Below are positions 22,301-37,300 of a stretch of DNA of 64,000 nt, piece after piece. Origin of the DNA: Siphonodentalium dalli (Eukaryota > Mollusca > Scaphopoda > Gadilida > Siphonodentaliidae); assembly GCA_032622095.1 (NCBI GenBank), contig CP136069.1, positions 127,245,450 to 127,309,449 of the forward strand, given 5' to 3'. Under the pieces are notes generated by a model. The model was not told the DNA's origin. It worked only from the letters and a program-made list of their open reading frames with translations, and searched no databases. The position numbers were made by a program, and so were the translations under genes. How positions within the stretch are numbered: the first letter of the stretch is position 1; each line of letters starts with the position of its first letter.

Positions 22301-25300
22301 AATGATTATATATAAGTTTTGCGGCAATCGGCGACAAAGTTTTTTTCTGCCTTCCCCCTTTTCTGCCCTCCCCCTTTTCTGCCCCTGACAACAACGGCGT
22401 CACTTTAGAAAATTCTAACCCACACCGTTATCATTCTCGTAAAAAGTTACCCCTAGTAGACCCCTTTGGTGCCATCTAGATGGCCCGTTGGCACTAAAAT
22501 TAGTTTTATAAACTTTGGTGCCCCTCTCCCCTTCCGTGCACCCCTGACTCGATCGACGCCACTTTTGACATATTTAAACCACACTATTATAATCCTTATA
22601 TCATGGGGATGATTATATATAAGTTTTGTGGCAATCAGCGACAAAAATATTTCTGCCCCTCCCCTTTTCTGCCCCTGACAACAACGGCATCATCTTAGAA
22701 CATTCTAACCTGCACCATTATCTTTCTCGTAAAAAGTTACCCCTAGTAGACCCCTTTGGTGCCATCAAGATGGTCCCCTGTGAATTTCTATAGAACACAG
22801 ACAGACAGACATTCGCAAATATACATATAGATTGCACTGGCACAGGGTCTTTAATGCTGCACTAGGTCAGCTCTCGTCATGAAAGGGCTAAAGGTGCCTC
22901 TTACATCATTGGCATCAATTCAAAACACTCCCTAATGAATATGGCCAAAGAACATTTCATTTTGCATTATTTCAGGTCGGCAGAATCAAAAGTCATGGTC
23001 GCGATCGCCAGACAGAAGACGAGGTGGTAATTCTCAAAAGACTCAGCGATCAAGGTCAAGAGAAGGGAAGATGTCAAGAGAAAGAAGGCCCAGCCCTCAG
23101 CCCGTTAACCGGCGTAGATCACCTAGTCCCAGACGTCAGCAAACTGGAGGCAATGTTTATTCTAGCTTGTCTCCCCTGCTAGTACCTTACCACCAGCCTT
23201 CACCTGAGCCAGAGCCTCATAGACAACCACAATACAGGTGCGAAGTCTGATTATTTAGGTTAACCCTTTACCCAACAAAGCGGCCAAAAACGCCCAAATA
23301 AAGCTTCAACAGCCTAAAATATCTTCGGTCTGTCTCAATAGAACCATACAAATATGGATATCATTGGAACCGGCTCATTGACCTCATTGTGATAGTTACA
23401 GTTATGCCCTGTGCCAATGCATTCTCTTATATATGCGAGTCGACCAATGAATTGGCCTACTAAAAAAAATATTTTTTAATACTTTTTACCATTTTTTCTT
23501 ACGTTCTTTAACAATTTTATAATTTTTTCTTACATTTTTTAACATATTTTATAATATATTTCTAGATTCTTTGACAATTTTATCATTTTTAATATGTGTT
23601 AAGCCAATGCATTCTCTTATATATGCGAGGCGACCTATGGTCGACTCGCATATATAAGAGAATGCATTGGCACAGGGCCGTTCTGTTGGGTAAAGGGTTA
23701 AAGATGGTGTATCTTTTACCTGTGCATTCGCTATTCATTCAGAGGCATGAAATACCAAATTTCTCTAATTTTATTCATTAACTGGGACAGAAAATGTAAC
23801 TATTTTTATAAAATTCTGACATTTTTAATTGAAAAACACTTTAGGTAATAATTGTAACATTAGATGTTTCTCCTGTAATTTGTGGAAGTAATAATGCAAA
23901 TGTATTTTATAAATAATTTCACTAAAATTTTTGTAGGAATATGCATGTATTTAAAAAAATAAGTTTTGCAACACTTTCTCATCAAATTACATTGATACTC
24001 TGTCATGCAAAATGCGAAGTTGGATAAATTGAACAGCTTGCCATAAACCAAAGTTATATATCCAGTTTTGTTAATTAGAGGTTTGCATGCACTAAAAAAT
24101 ACCCAGAGCTGTTAGATATTTTTTCTTGGCTAAAAACTCTAGGATCTGCATAGTTTCATGCTCCTTATATATAAGCTTGAGTTTACAATTGAAATTTTGC
24201 TCATTATCATATCATATTTTGTGCCGGTCTAGCATAAAAGTGCCGATTATTAAGATAGTCTTCGTTATCTCAACTTAGCCCTTACTTCAACAATCTATTT
24301 TTAGCTCAATTTGATGAAGTCATGTTGGAGCTATTGAAATTGGTCGGTGTCCGTGGTATGTGCATACATGATCTGTCAATCATTTCCTTAAACACACCCT
24401 ACAGGCCACATCCCTAATCTGATTGTCACCAAACTTCATATGGGTGACTTCAATATGGGAGCCATCAATTTTATTTTTTTTAAATTTGTTTAAAATCATG
24501 GCTGCCAGTAGCCATCTTAGATTTCAAATTTGAATCTAACGGCACACCCTGCATTCCGCATTTATCTGAGAAATGTTTTGAAAATTTACAAGCATGTTTA
24601 GGATGACCTCTAGCTTGGAGCTATGATGTTTTGATCGATTTCGGATTAAATAAATGGCTCCCGGCAGCCATCTTGGATTTTACTCTTTGCATGACTAAAT
24701 CCTACAGACCACATCAATCATCCAATATTCACTAAAGTTCATATGGTTCTTATGGGTGACCACTCCCATCTAGTGGTCACCCAGAAGATCCATATGAAAT
24801 TATTTTAGCCTGTCTGTCATCTTCTAATTTTTCTTGAACACAACTCCAAATGAACAATAGACCATTCTAATGAATACTGTGTAACTGAATGGGAGAATAA
24901 TGGAACTATGAATACTGGTACATCTTTAACCCTTTGAGTGCCAGGGGCCGATCTCATCGGCCCTAAACCTACAAAATAAGTCTGTTAAAGAATATAAGAA
25001 TAAATTATTAAAATTGTAAAAAAAAATAAAATATATATATATAATTGTTAAGCCAATGCATTCTCTTATATATGCGAGGCGACCTATGGTCGACTCGCAT
25101 ATATAAGAGAATGCATTGGCACAGGGTATATGGGTTGATACAAAAATCAACCTGGCACTCAAAGGGTTAAAATTCTAAGGACATTAACCCTTTCTGTACT
25201 AAATGGATTCTCCCATTCAGTTATGAAAGAATACATTGGAATGGTCCAGTTTTCATTTGGAGGGATGCTAGTCTCCCATAGGAAGCCTTGAATATATAAG

Positions 25301-28300
25301 AGAATGCACTGGCTTACAATGTCAAGGTAAATATTGTTAGGCTAATGTATTCTCTTATATATGTGAGGTTCTCTATGGGAGACTCAAATATATAAGAGAA
25401 TGCATTGGCACAGGGATTTAGCATAATATCAGGAAGCTTCAGTCATGGAAGGGTTAAAAAATAAAATTCCAGTGACGAGGAAATTTGTATTTATTTGGCC
25501 TAAAATATCAAATGACTCGATATTCATCTTATTTAGGCAAATGGAGCAACCAAGATCACTTTCTCCACCGTTACGAAGACAGGAAAGTGCTGATTTCCCT
25601 GGAACTGGAAGATTAGAGAGAATGAGGATGATATCTCCCCAAGGATTCAGACGTCAATCAATGTCACCACCGCGGCGGGGCAGAATGGTAGCAGATTCAC
25701 CGGTAAGGCAAACTGTGAGAGTGCCATCTGGTGGTCGACAGTTTCAGCCAGAAGTCCTTGCAGGAAGACATCAAGAAAAAGCTCGATTCATAGCTGAAAA
25801 ACTTTACATCGATGGTGCTTCCATGGCAAATACAAGAAAACTGCTCAGTGACCGTGTGGCAACTGGAGTGTATGGTCGCCCATACAGAGCAGACGACAAT
25901 ATAACAATTGGGATCAGGCGGCATGGACCACATCTTCGTGACGATCCTTCTGTTCACATTGTTCGTCATTTTGATCCGCGAACTTTTGAGTTAATTAGAA
26001 AAAGTGATGAAGGGCAGAATGCACTGTTTGATAGAGAAGAGGTAAAGAGGTTTCACCATGACGACCATTTAGAAAATGAGGTTTATGAAGAGAGAAGGAT
26101 TATATCGGTCACACCGTCTGCCACGCAGAATAAATCATCACATACTGAAAGGTAATTTTACTCCTACTTTTTAGCTCTCTGGTGGAGCTATAGTCATCAC
26201 TCCTCATCCTTCGTCCATCCGTCCATCCACAATTCTTTGAACATCTTCTCTAGATCCATTGAACCGAATAGGTTCATATTTGGTGTGGATGTTCCCTAGG
26301 TGACTCACATTCAGATTTGTTCAAATGAGGTCACCAGGTCAATTAGATGAAACCAGGGCCATAACTCTATTCCTCCATAGTAATTCTTAGAACGACTTCT
26401 TGTTAAGAACCATTGGGCCGATTTAGCTAATATTTGGTATGGAGGGTCCTTGGGTGACTGGTGTTCATATTTGTTTAAATGGGGTCACTGTGTCAAATAG
26501 GGGCCGAATCAGGGACATAACTCTTAAAAAAAAACAATAATTTTAAATTGAAATCCTTGCTCAATTTAAAAAAAAAAAAAAATCAATATTCAAAATGAAA
26601 AATATTTTTATTTTTTTTCATTTTAACCCTTGGTTTTTTTTTTAGTCACACCAAAAATACCCCATTCCACCCCACCCCCATTCCAAAGCCCAACCCCCCC
26701 CCCCCCACTCAGCACCGCCCATGCAGCCACTGTCCAGAAAAAAATAAATTAAAAAAACTATGCACCATTGTAAGAAAGATCAGTTATGAAAATCTTTAAT
26801 AAAAGCATGGAAACTTTCCCTTTCCATCACCCCCTCCCCACATATGACCCAGGCCAACACCCTGCCCCCAACCAACAGCACCCCACCCATCTCATCTCCC
26901 AACTGATCTCTTCCACTGGCAGATTCTGCCAGTGGTATTATTTCCAGACAGAGAGAGTTAATAACACAGTCATATAAGGATTAACTGTCATGTGGACTGT
27001 TTTATGGAGATGTAACCGTGAGGTAAGTGGTCATAACTTGTGTAAAACCCGAAGGGTTTTACATACAAGTTATGACCACCTACCTCACGGTCACATCTCC
27101 ATAAAAACAGTCCACATGACAGCTAATCCTTATATTTATATACATTTAGCGAAAAAGCCACTTTTGTAAATGTATTTAAATCGAAAAGTGTATCATGACA
27201 AAACCAGCCCAAAATATCTCACAGCACCCTTGGCAAAAGTTAACAGGAACAATTGAAACCCGATGATTTATTAAGTAAATCCTGCGTGAATCCAAATGTG
27301 CCCAAAACATTACGCATTTGTCTTTCCAAACCCAAATGACGTATCGATGTTGTTATGAGCTTGTAGTTACGAGCTGTTGCGCATTCACCGAGAAATAATT
27401 GCAACTAGCCACGTGGGCGCCAACCAATCGGAATTCTGGATTTAGTGATGATCACACTTAGTATGTAAATATAATGAGATGTTATCTGGCAGACATGTGT
27501 AAACTGTAAACAACTGCTTAGCACACATGTCCCATGTTTCATTAAAATCAAATCAAAACAAAATGCTGTGTGTCTGACATTTGCAGAATGAGGTCCCCAG
27601 AGGGTGAATTTAGTACACAGTAGGCTACCATCACCAAATACACTCTCCAGGGACCTCAGTCTCATTATGCCTCATCTTCAGGAAAGTATATAGGGTCTCA
27701 AATTTAAATTTCTACTTACTTTTTCCCTTCTGTTTAGTTTCTATATCCCCCTAATTTGCAGAAGGTAAAATGGATAATTGAGGTGCCAAATGGGTGCACA
27801 TCACCAACTTTAACTGGAGAACATCAGTCTGTTCCTATGTCTCCCATAGCAGTCGAGGCCTAAGCAGAATGAGGTCCCCAGAGGGTGACTTTGGTGATGC
27901 TATCCCACCTTGCAGGATTGCTTCACTAAATTCACCCTTTAGGGACCTCATTCTGCAAATGTCAGATACTATATTCAGGATTGGCTGAATATTATATTCT
28001 TAACCACCACCTATCCAGTTGAACTCATTATACCCTGATTTGCAAAGAAAAGAAAACATTGAGGGTATATTGGATTGAATTTGTCTGTCTTTCTGTCAGT
28101 CTGTCCTCCCATCCAACCCTCTGTTAGGATGTCTCCATCTGTCCATCAATTTTTCTTCTCCAGATATATTTTATGGGTTTATATATTTTGGTGTGGATGT
28201 CCCCAAGGTGACTCACATTCAGATTTGTTCAAATGAGTTCATCAGGTCATATAGGTGAGAAGCCAGGGTCATAACTCTTTCCCTCCATTATAATTTTAAA

Positions 28301-31300
28301 TACAACTTCTTCTCAAGAACTATCAGGCCTATTTAGCTTATGTTTGGTATGGAGGGTCCTTCCGTGACTGGGGTTCAGATGTAGATGTGTATACATGGGG
28401 TTATTTTTAGGAAACTTTTGAGGAAAATCAGTTCTCTTTAACTCTTAAAATATACCGTTTGAAATTTCTAGATGAATGGATCTCATAGATGGGGATTCAT
28501 GTTTGTGAAAATAGTGGCAGAGATAAGAGATTTAACACTCAACCACCCACCCTGCCGGTATCTGTGATGTTTGATGCTGGTGTAATAATATATAGATTCC
28601 TATTGATTCCTAAGCTGCCTGGGTGGGGCGGGGTGGGGGGGTGGAACTGTAGAGATGGTGTCTACCGTACTTTCATCAAAATTTTAAACAGTTGGAAATT
28701 TCATGCCTGATACAACATTAGATGTAGATTTGATTTCAACCAGTATCAGTCCATATTTTTTTCCTTCGGGTTAAACTGTAAGACCTAAATGGCCACACAT
28801 TTTAACTTTATGGGCGATGTCAGGTTGGTAATATCCAAGTTCGAGAGCTTGAAGTACTGGTACCAGTTGTAAAATTTAATTCTAAGAGGGATGTGCAAAA
28901 GGAATTTTGTGAACTTAGGACTGTGGTCTGGTTGTCTTGTTTAAAAAGGGTAAGGGGTTGGAGATTTGTCAGTGGTGTGCAATTAAAAATTTCAAGGTGA
29001 ACAGCCTTGCTCATCTAGAACCTCCAGCTATGTCCCTGTTTAGAATTACTTGTCTTAAAGGGGTACTGTACGCCATTTTCATTAAATTTCCGGTGACAAC
29101 AACGATCTAATATCGATAATATATAGAAACATAAGTTATTTGAGTCGAAGATGTATTCTGTAAACGCTCAGGTTAATAGGCTATCTTAAAATTTAATAAT
29201 TTAAAAGTTAATAATTTGATATAAATTGAATTTATGACTGGAGCCATAAAATGGCGTCAATTACTTTACGAATTACCGTAATCAAAAACAGTAATTGAGG
29301 GATACTGGATTGTTAAACCGATCGCACACACGATCGCTTAAAATATTATGATGATACGGGGAGAACACTCAAGCTACTCACTGACTAGCGACGATACAAT
29401 AACTTAAATGATTATATGGGACTAGTAAGCATATAATATAACTTTTATTTGATTCATTTGGTTGAAAACTTACAAAAATTACTCGACAACGACAATTTGT
29501 ATTTTTGCATTCCGGTAAATTTGTCATCCGTAACATGACTTCGTACTCAACAGACTTTCAAATAATGGAAAAATTGTTACCTTATTCTCCGACTCGGAGA
29601 CTATAGAAACCAACAACAACATTTGGCGTACAGTACCCCTTTAAGCAATTTTGACAATTACTGACTGTTGTAGTCTTCAGAGTCCCTGTCTTCTCAGTCT
29701 TTACAGTCAGGTGCAGGGCAATTTCCAGGCCAGTTTTGGTACCTGTAACAGGTATGGGCGCCCAAACTCCAGGCGCACAAAAAAACAGTTAGAAAGAAGA
29801 AAAATTCCTCAGATAATTAGTTTTTTGACCATTATTACTAGAAAACAAACACAACTAACACTAAATCATCAAATAAAGCAATAAATTTTCATTTTATGGC
29901 AGTATGTACATGTAGTTCAAGGGGGAGGCCACCCCATACCCTCCCCAACTTAGGGCTGCAGCCTTCGGATATTACTTTGGCATATAAACCGGTGTCCCCA
30001 AATAATTACTGGAAACTACACTGGTCAGGTGAGCGACCCCACAGTCATTGACTGTCTTGTTGAAGAAAAATGGGGGTATACTCCATTGACTTAACCCTTT
30101 CATGACAGGAGTTGGGCTGGTGCATCATTAAAGACCCTGTGCCAGTGCATTCTCTTATAGATTCTAGTCTCCCATAGGGAGCTTCACATATATAAGATAA
30201 TGCACTGGCTTACAAGGTCAAGTTAAATATTATTAGGGCAATGCATTCTCTTATTTATACGAGGCTCCCTATGGGAAGAGAATGCTATAAGAGAATGCTT
30301 TGGCACAGGGTTTTCGCAAAATTTCAGGAAGCTGCAGTCATGGAAGGGTTATTGAGAGATCAGGAGTCGGTTTTATTACATACTCATTGTTGAAATCTCA
30401 GCAAAGCTGAGGTCAGGTTACTACATTTTGAAACTGTTGCAGTTTTGGCCCAGGAACCAGTCAATTCAACATTGAGACATTGAGTAGGCCCAATAGATAT
30501 TCAGTATAGTGTCAAAAACAATGACAGCCGACATATTAGATGGCATTGTTCATAAACTAAACATTTGTAACTACCTTGAAATGAAATATTTTTTTTAGAT
30601 GTACTTTTATATCCGAGATGTACAAATCAAGACTTTTTGCCGAACATTTTACTATAGACTTGTCCATGTCCCAACTTGCTATATATAGATCAGCCATCTG
30701 ATCCTATCAGCCTTAGTAAATGCACTGGTTCCAGTCTGTGTGATAATATTTTGACAGATTGCACAAGGGTGATCCTGGAATCTCGCCGAAGACGTGCAAT
30801 GTTTCTAAACATGTGTTTGTGAAACTAATGTGGCTATTGTTGCTATGATAATGCTATGAACATTAGGCCATCAAATATTAATTAATTGTTTATCAAGCAA
30901 TTTGTTTTCCAGATCAGTGAGGGAGGGAAGATTTTATTTTTTGTTTTTAAATGTTCCCAATTGCAGTGATGAATGATGCGATAGGATAGGATAATATTAT
31001 TTACAATATACACACATGGAAAGTACAAATACAAATAGATAAAATAGAATATACGTAATTTGTTAGGAGTGATATAATCATGACTGACTCTTCCTATCAC
31101 CTAAAACATGACTACTATAATCCTGCATAATGAGCTAAATATGAAGAGATATGTATTAATGATAATTCAGATCGGTGGCCAACTCTCCGCAGAATATTTT
31201 GGCCCATTGTCAGACCATTTATCACGGAAACCACTGAAAAATGTTCTGAATTTTTTATTTTTGTATGATACTTCGACCGAAAGTAGCATGTTTTCCTCAT

Positions 31301-34300
31301 CGATACGAAAACTTCCTGCTTGTGTTGTAAAATGGAATGAAGGGAAGTAATAACAGAAGTATATGAAGTGATGCTTCCCGCAATAACTTACTCCTGCAGA
31401 AATAATTCAAAATTATACATTTTTTCGGAATTTGTAGATGTAACATCTTTTATATGAACAGCTTTGCCAGCAAGTTTCGTTTTGTTTTGCCACAGTAACA
31501 TACCGCGATTAGAAAGTGAACAACTACTCGGGAATTTCCCACTGATGACCGTGACATTTAATATTCAAATGATAGCTCTATTTTCGATTTCATTCATGAT
31601 TTTGTAAGGTATGCCATCTCTGTGGGCCAGTCAACCTTTGTTATTCACAAGTTATTAAATTGCCCATCTTTTACTGTACAATCTATTTTATAGGTTTCTC
31701 TTGTTTTTTTCTGCAATTTTAATGCCAAATTTTGGTTTTCTACGAAAGTCCACAATGCATCAACACAGGCCAAAAAAATCAATGAAGCAATGACTGAGGA
31801 ACAAATATTTAATTTGGATGGCCTTATTGCTCACTTACTTCTCCAAAATATAAACAGCTTGAATTGATCACATATTAATCATTATCAATGACACTGTGCT
31901 CTGCACTAGATTTAGGTGCCAACATGGCTTGGTTGGTAAGCTGCATGTCACATTATGATCAGTGTTCACGCTGGCGGTAGCCATTTTAGCCATTGGCGAA
32001 AATAAATTGTAAATGGCGAAAAAAATGACCATATGGCGAAAAAAATGGCTACAATAATTTCTTCCAGACATGGAGGCGATTATAAACACGCCAGCTTCGT
32101 ACTCGGTCTAATTACATCACGCGCAGATAACATCCGCGCAACAAATGCGTCGGCACCTCGTGTATGTTATACGACCCGATGCGCTTGGAGCAAGAGTAAT
32201 AGGTGTGCATTGGTGTTGATTTCATATCGTGTCAATGGCAAACGCTTTGTGTTGTAATAAAAACAACTTGTGAGTGGGGATCAGGGAATGATGCTTTAAG
32301 TACCCGGGGTTTTCATTGCAAAAATTTACTAAATGAATTGTAAGAGAAAGCTAAATTTCAGTGACCATCCAAAGAAAGTCAAAACGATGGCCGATTTGTT
32401 GCTCATGTTACATTGGTATTGTTTTATTTTGAAAATAAAATGTAATAAACATTCAATTTATCTCAAAATATATTCCAAAATAAGTGGCTAAAGCAAATGC
32501 AAAGTGGCTAAAAAAAATGGCATTTGGCTAAAAGAATGGCTATAGGAATTTCTGGGCCAGCGTGAACACTGATTATGATTAGGCCAGCATGAGCTGTCCA
32601 GAAATGGGGAACCTGTTATGACTCTCAATGAGTAAGATTTGTAATCCACACAGGGGAAGTTAACATGTTTTGTGTATATGGGCAAGTTTGTCAGTTGCTT
32701 TCTGGGGTTTGGTGGTTTCTACATACAAGGGAGTGATGTCCCCGGTTAACTTAATCTTCTGCGTGGTCTTTCCTCCTCCCATAAAATAGTAAATACCGAC
32801 ATCATGATAAGACCTAATGGCTGAATCAATGATATTCCACAATAAACTATACTAAACTCAAACATGTATGTTTATTGTTGCAGGCTTGTGGAGAGAAGTC
32901 GGTCAGGGAAACAGGAAATCAGGTAGGTCGAATTCCCAACCAAACTTATGTTAACTCTTTTGGAGGTAGAATGACATTTATTCTGTTTTAGAGTTGGCGG
33001 TTGGAATGATATTTACGGTAGTTCTTTAGATCTATTGTAATATGTTACCGTGTATAGTTAACATCATAAATTCGTCTCCTTAGGGATTTTTTTCAGGTAT
33101 TACGCTGATGAATATTATACAGTTCTAATTCATGAAATGTCGCTTTTGATCGCAATTTAAAGAGACAACTCACAAAAATTAAAAAATAGCATGACCAGGC
33201 CTATCGGTAGGGGGAGTATGGTTATTCAGATTAGGTCTCACTCCATTCGGCTTATGGGTGTAGACCTACATGTTTGGCATTTCTGAGGCTATTTTCAGAT
33301 GGAATATGACTGTTCTGAAGTGATATATTTATCATTTACTTTGATTCATGTTTGATAATAATGTTTTATGATGTTTTTTTAGTTATAATACTCCGTTTAT
33401 TTGCAAAATATATTCACCAACTGATATGAAGTTATATTTGGCTTACTCAACCACCAAAGGGTTAATGCATCCATCATGAATTCCAAGTGAAATTCAGCTG
33501 TGAAACCTTGTAACTAAGGTATCACTGTGATTGCTACAATAAAATGCTATTTAGCTGACAGTTAACTTTTTCGCTGTATCCAAGATTGATGAGCCAGATC
33601 AATTTATGCAAACAAATTAATATTAGGCTACATAAAGTAAATTTTTCCTTTCTCAGGCCAAAACATTTTGAAAAACATGTGCGCAAGCATAGTTATATTT
33701 TAATATTTATTTCTGGGGCACACGTTAGTTGCCCGTGGTTTGCGCGGGCAGGGTTCTGAACCATGAGCATTTTCGTGGCCATATTTGGTTTAGGGGTACC
33801 GAGATTAAGGTAACTTTTATCCCTTACCAAATCTGATTTTGGAATTATGCATAAATGAAAATTGTTCCTCATAAATTTTTTAGAATGATTCCAAAGGCTG
33901 ATCCAAGATATGAGGCATTATTCAGAGATACATCGCGGAGGGATGATAAATATGCCATCGACAGAACTGCCATGAAACCAGATGATCTGCGAAACAGTCT
34001 GATGAAGAGGCATCCAAATGATGATCGGGCTGATGCCAGGTAATGTACCGCATCAGTCACTTTAACCCTTCAATGACTGAAGCTTCCTGATTTGTTTCTC
34101 TGACACTTTTTGTTTCGAAATGGGCAGACAGAGAGGTTTTTATATTTATTTATTACCTAAATAGTTACCCAGGAGGCAGGTTTTCATGGGTTTTATTCAC
34201 AAAAAAAACAGTATTGAGTCTGTGAAATATGTCTTTTCATGATTAACTGTTAACACAATTTCAATGTAACAGTCTGTTATACAACCCAAATACATACAGT

Positions 34301-37300
34301 TTAAACAAGATTTTTAGCCAGTGGTGGACATATTGTTGACATTGCATTGTTTAATATTAAATGTATATCAGATTTATATTGAAGAGAAAGCTCTTCAATG
34401 TTGATATGTCAAAATATCCCCCCAAAAAATTTAAAGTAAAAATGTTTTATTTTTAAAACCTCAAAGGTTATTTTGAGCTCATCACACCTGTGTGTGACTA
34501 AAATTCCATGACTTTTCCATGACCTGATAAATGATTAACAAAGGCCTGAATTATGTAAGTTATTGTGGTAGATTGACAGTAACATTGACTAACGACTTGG
34601 AGTTGAACATAGGCTCCTAGCCATCAATGTTACCATCAATTCACCACAATAATGTATATGTTCTGCCGACAGTCCTGGTCATTCATAGCAATTTGATATT
34701 TATTCTGAAGAATGGTCTGCAGAAAATGTCAAAATCTCCTATTGCTCTCTCTATAACGTTGTTTGACATAAATGACATCATGAAAAAAGCAGGCCAGCGA
34801 GAGACGATGAAACGGTTGTCTGGTTTCCCTTATGTTGACTGCTCTAGACATAGAGATAGGATATGTGTGGCTCTCTGACCAACTGTTTCTTACTGGATGC
34901 AGAACATTGTTAAATATGTTAACAAAGGAAACATTTATTCAAAAAGTTGACACATATACATGTATGCTTCGGTAACCTTCAATTTGAAGTACCGGTAATT
35001 CAAACTGGCTCAGAAGTGCTAAAAAAATAAACTTAAATAGGAGACCTGCATTATAAAGAAGTGGACCATGAACAGTGCATAACATCATTTACGATGCTGA
35101 TATGGTCGGATATATATTAGTTCCTAGATTATATGAAATTATCATTCTCAGAGGCAGGAAGAACATGTCATTTTCCATGAATCACCCAAAAACATCCCAT
35201 TTTTTGCTCAACTTGACAAAAAGCAAGTTTGAGCTATTGCCATGGGTTGGCGTCCATCTGTCCATGTGTTCGTCCATCTGTCAACAATTTCCATTAGCAA
35301 ATCTCCCATCCAATCATCGTCAATAAACTTCATATGGATCTTCGGGGTGAACTCTAAAATTTGTACGAAATTCGTTAAAAAACATCTTGAATTTCAAATT
35401 TGAATCCATCGCCGCACCCTGCATGGTCACTAGCAGTGTCTTGCATTTTACTCTTTACATGACTAAATCCTTTGCACACCCTACAGACCACATCCCTCAT
35501 TTGATCGTCACCAAACTTCATATGGATCTTTTGGGTGACTTCTAGATGGGAGCCTTAAATATTTTCAATATTTAATTTAAAAAACATGGCCGCCAGCAGC
35601 AATCTTGGATTTTACTCTTTGTATGACTAAATCCTTCGCACACACTACAGGTCACCATCATCACAAAACTTCATAGAGATCTTCGAGGTGAACTCTAGAT
35701 GGGAGCCATCGATCTTTTCACGAAATTTAAAAAAAAACATCACCACCTGCAGCCATCTTGGATTTTAAATTTGAATCCATTGCCGCACCCTGCAGTCAGC
35801 ATTTATTGGAGAAAAAAGTGGCCGTTTGCAACCATCTTGGATTTTACTCTTTGCCTGACTAAATGCTTTGGCACACCCTATAGACCAGACCACATCCCTC
35901 ATCCGATTGTTGCCAAACTTCAGATGGATCTTTTGGGTGACCACTAGATGGGAGCCATCAACTGTTTCCGAATTTCATTGAAAAACATGGCTGCGAATGG
36001 CCATCTTGGATTTTACTGTTTGTATGACTAAATCCTTCGCCTCACCAAGAAGCCAATTCCCTCATCCGATCATCACCAAACCATATGGATATTCGAGGTG
36101 ACCTCTAAATGGGAGCCATCTCATTGTCCCTCGACATTCCGTCAGAGGACTATATACCTTCGACTGTCCATCCGTCCATCCGGAACTTTGTTCGAGCCTG
36201 TATTTTGTCATTTTCCAGTCAATTGGTTTTAAACTTTGCACATATATCAACCAGCATGGGAACCTACCTGCGATTTTGAGTTCAGTCAGATTCATTTTGG
36301 TGGAGTTATTGCCATTTTTCAACAGAGAAATATTCTATTTTTTATTTTAGAGTTATAGACCTTTAATTTATATCTCCATTAATCTGGTTTGATATAGAAA
36401 AAAGGGCACTTCCCACCCATTCAATAGACACATGCTATCCGATGCAATAACTCAAATACTCTTCATCTGATTTTCTTTACATTTCTTATCTATCTGGGTT
36501 TATCTTGGCACTGCCTTCACCTGTATGGATTTTGGTAGTGATTGATTAATTGGTTTTAAAATTATATTAACTCTTCCCGCCAAACCAATAGACACAGGCT
36601 ATCAATATTAAACTCATATATTGGCTGCTAGTTTTTATTCCATTTATAATTGCAATTTGCTCAGTGTAGGATTAAAGTCTCATGAAAATATTTCTTCTTC
36701 AGACGAACAATCGAACAGAGAAGGCGCAGTCCTCATGATAATAGGCGAGTTCAAAGTAATGATAGAAATGACAGACCTCGTAGAAGTGTTCTTGACAGGC
36801 TCTCAGGTGAGTGCCAGTGACATTATAATACAAGTTTAATATTTGTTGCAGAGACATGCCTTCTGGTTGGTCGAGGCAGCTAATTTTAGTTCTTGATTCA
36901 CTAGCATCGTCCGCTGAAGCGTACTAGAGATTTTGCATCTGAAAAGAGATAGATCACTTAATAGCATGTAATACTGATAAAAAATGCTTTTCGGGCAGTT
37001 TCTATTATATTTTTTGTGGATTGAATTACAATGGAGATAACCCTGAACATTTCATTGGATATTCGGGTAATCAAACATAAAAACATTTTGTGAACCCGGC
37101 GTTGCGCCTGCTCGTTCACAAACTGTTTTCATCTCAAATCCTCAAATATCTTGTGCACTCTGATATTGAGCAAATGTCTGTGGTGAGGAGCAATATCTTC
37201 ATATGCCATAAGTATGACACATTTTATACATTGTGAAATTGCTCGTTTAGAAATGTCTCTGAATTGAGTGGCGAGAGAAAGGAAGAGACGAGACTGACCG

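Larger units (their letters stand above)
16330..22975 (+). other. Intron 1 (6.6 kb), repeat-filled
   Basis: GTAAGG...TTTCAG borders. It holds, in order: a repeat shared with 48.4-48.9 kb (16390-16570), a 160-bp tandem array, a GAGGTCCCCAGAG-type repeat, a mariner-like hairpin element, a repeat shared with 54.9-55.3 kb interrupted by a TTAA element, a fold-back repeat and a cluster of 300-bp repeats. No additional exon was recognised. Confidence 0.7.
23238..25536 (+). other. Intron 2 (2.3 kb) with three TTAA elements
   Basis: GTGCGA...TTATTTAG borders. It contains TTAA elements at 23264-23697, 24930-25166 and 25188-25453 and a CACACCCTACAGGCCACATC repeat at about 24300-24800. The outer elements lie 26 bp from the donor and 83 bp from the acceptor. 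Confidence 0.75.
26152..32883 (+). other. Intron 3 (6.7 kb), repeat-filled
   Basis: GTAATT...TTGCAG borders. Content in order: repeats of the AGGTGACTCACATTCAGATT type (26190-26520, 28120-28420), A/T and C homopolymer runs (26520-26710), fold-back repeat copy 1, a GAATGAGGTCCCCAGAG repeat (27570-27970), and TTAA and hAT elements. Apart from these I see no further exon. Confidence 0.7.

Noticed and set aside
26974-27471. Helitron
   Set aside because: A small hairpin near the 3' end is suggestive, but the end reads CTTAG/GTAAATA and not CTRR, and the 5' end does not start with TC.
36621-36839. 72-residue frame overlapping exon f
   Set aside because: Different frame from the spliced reading, and it begins in intron sequence.
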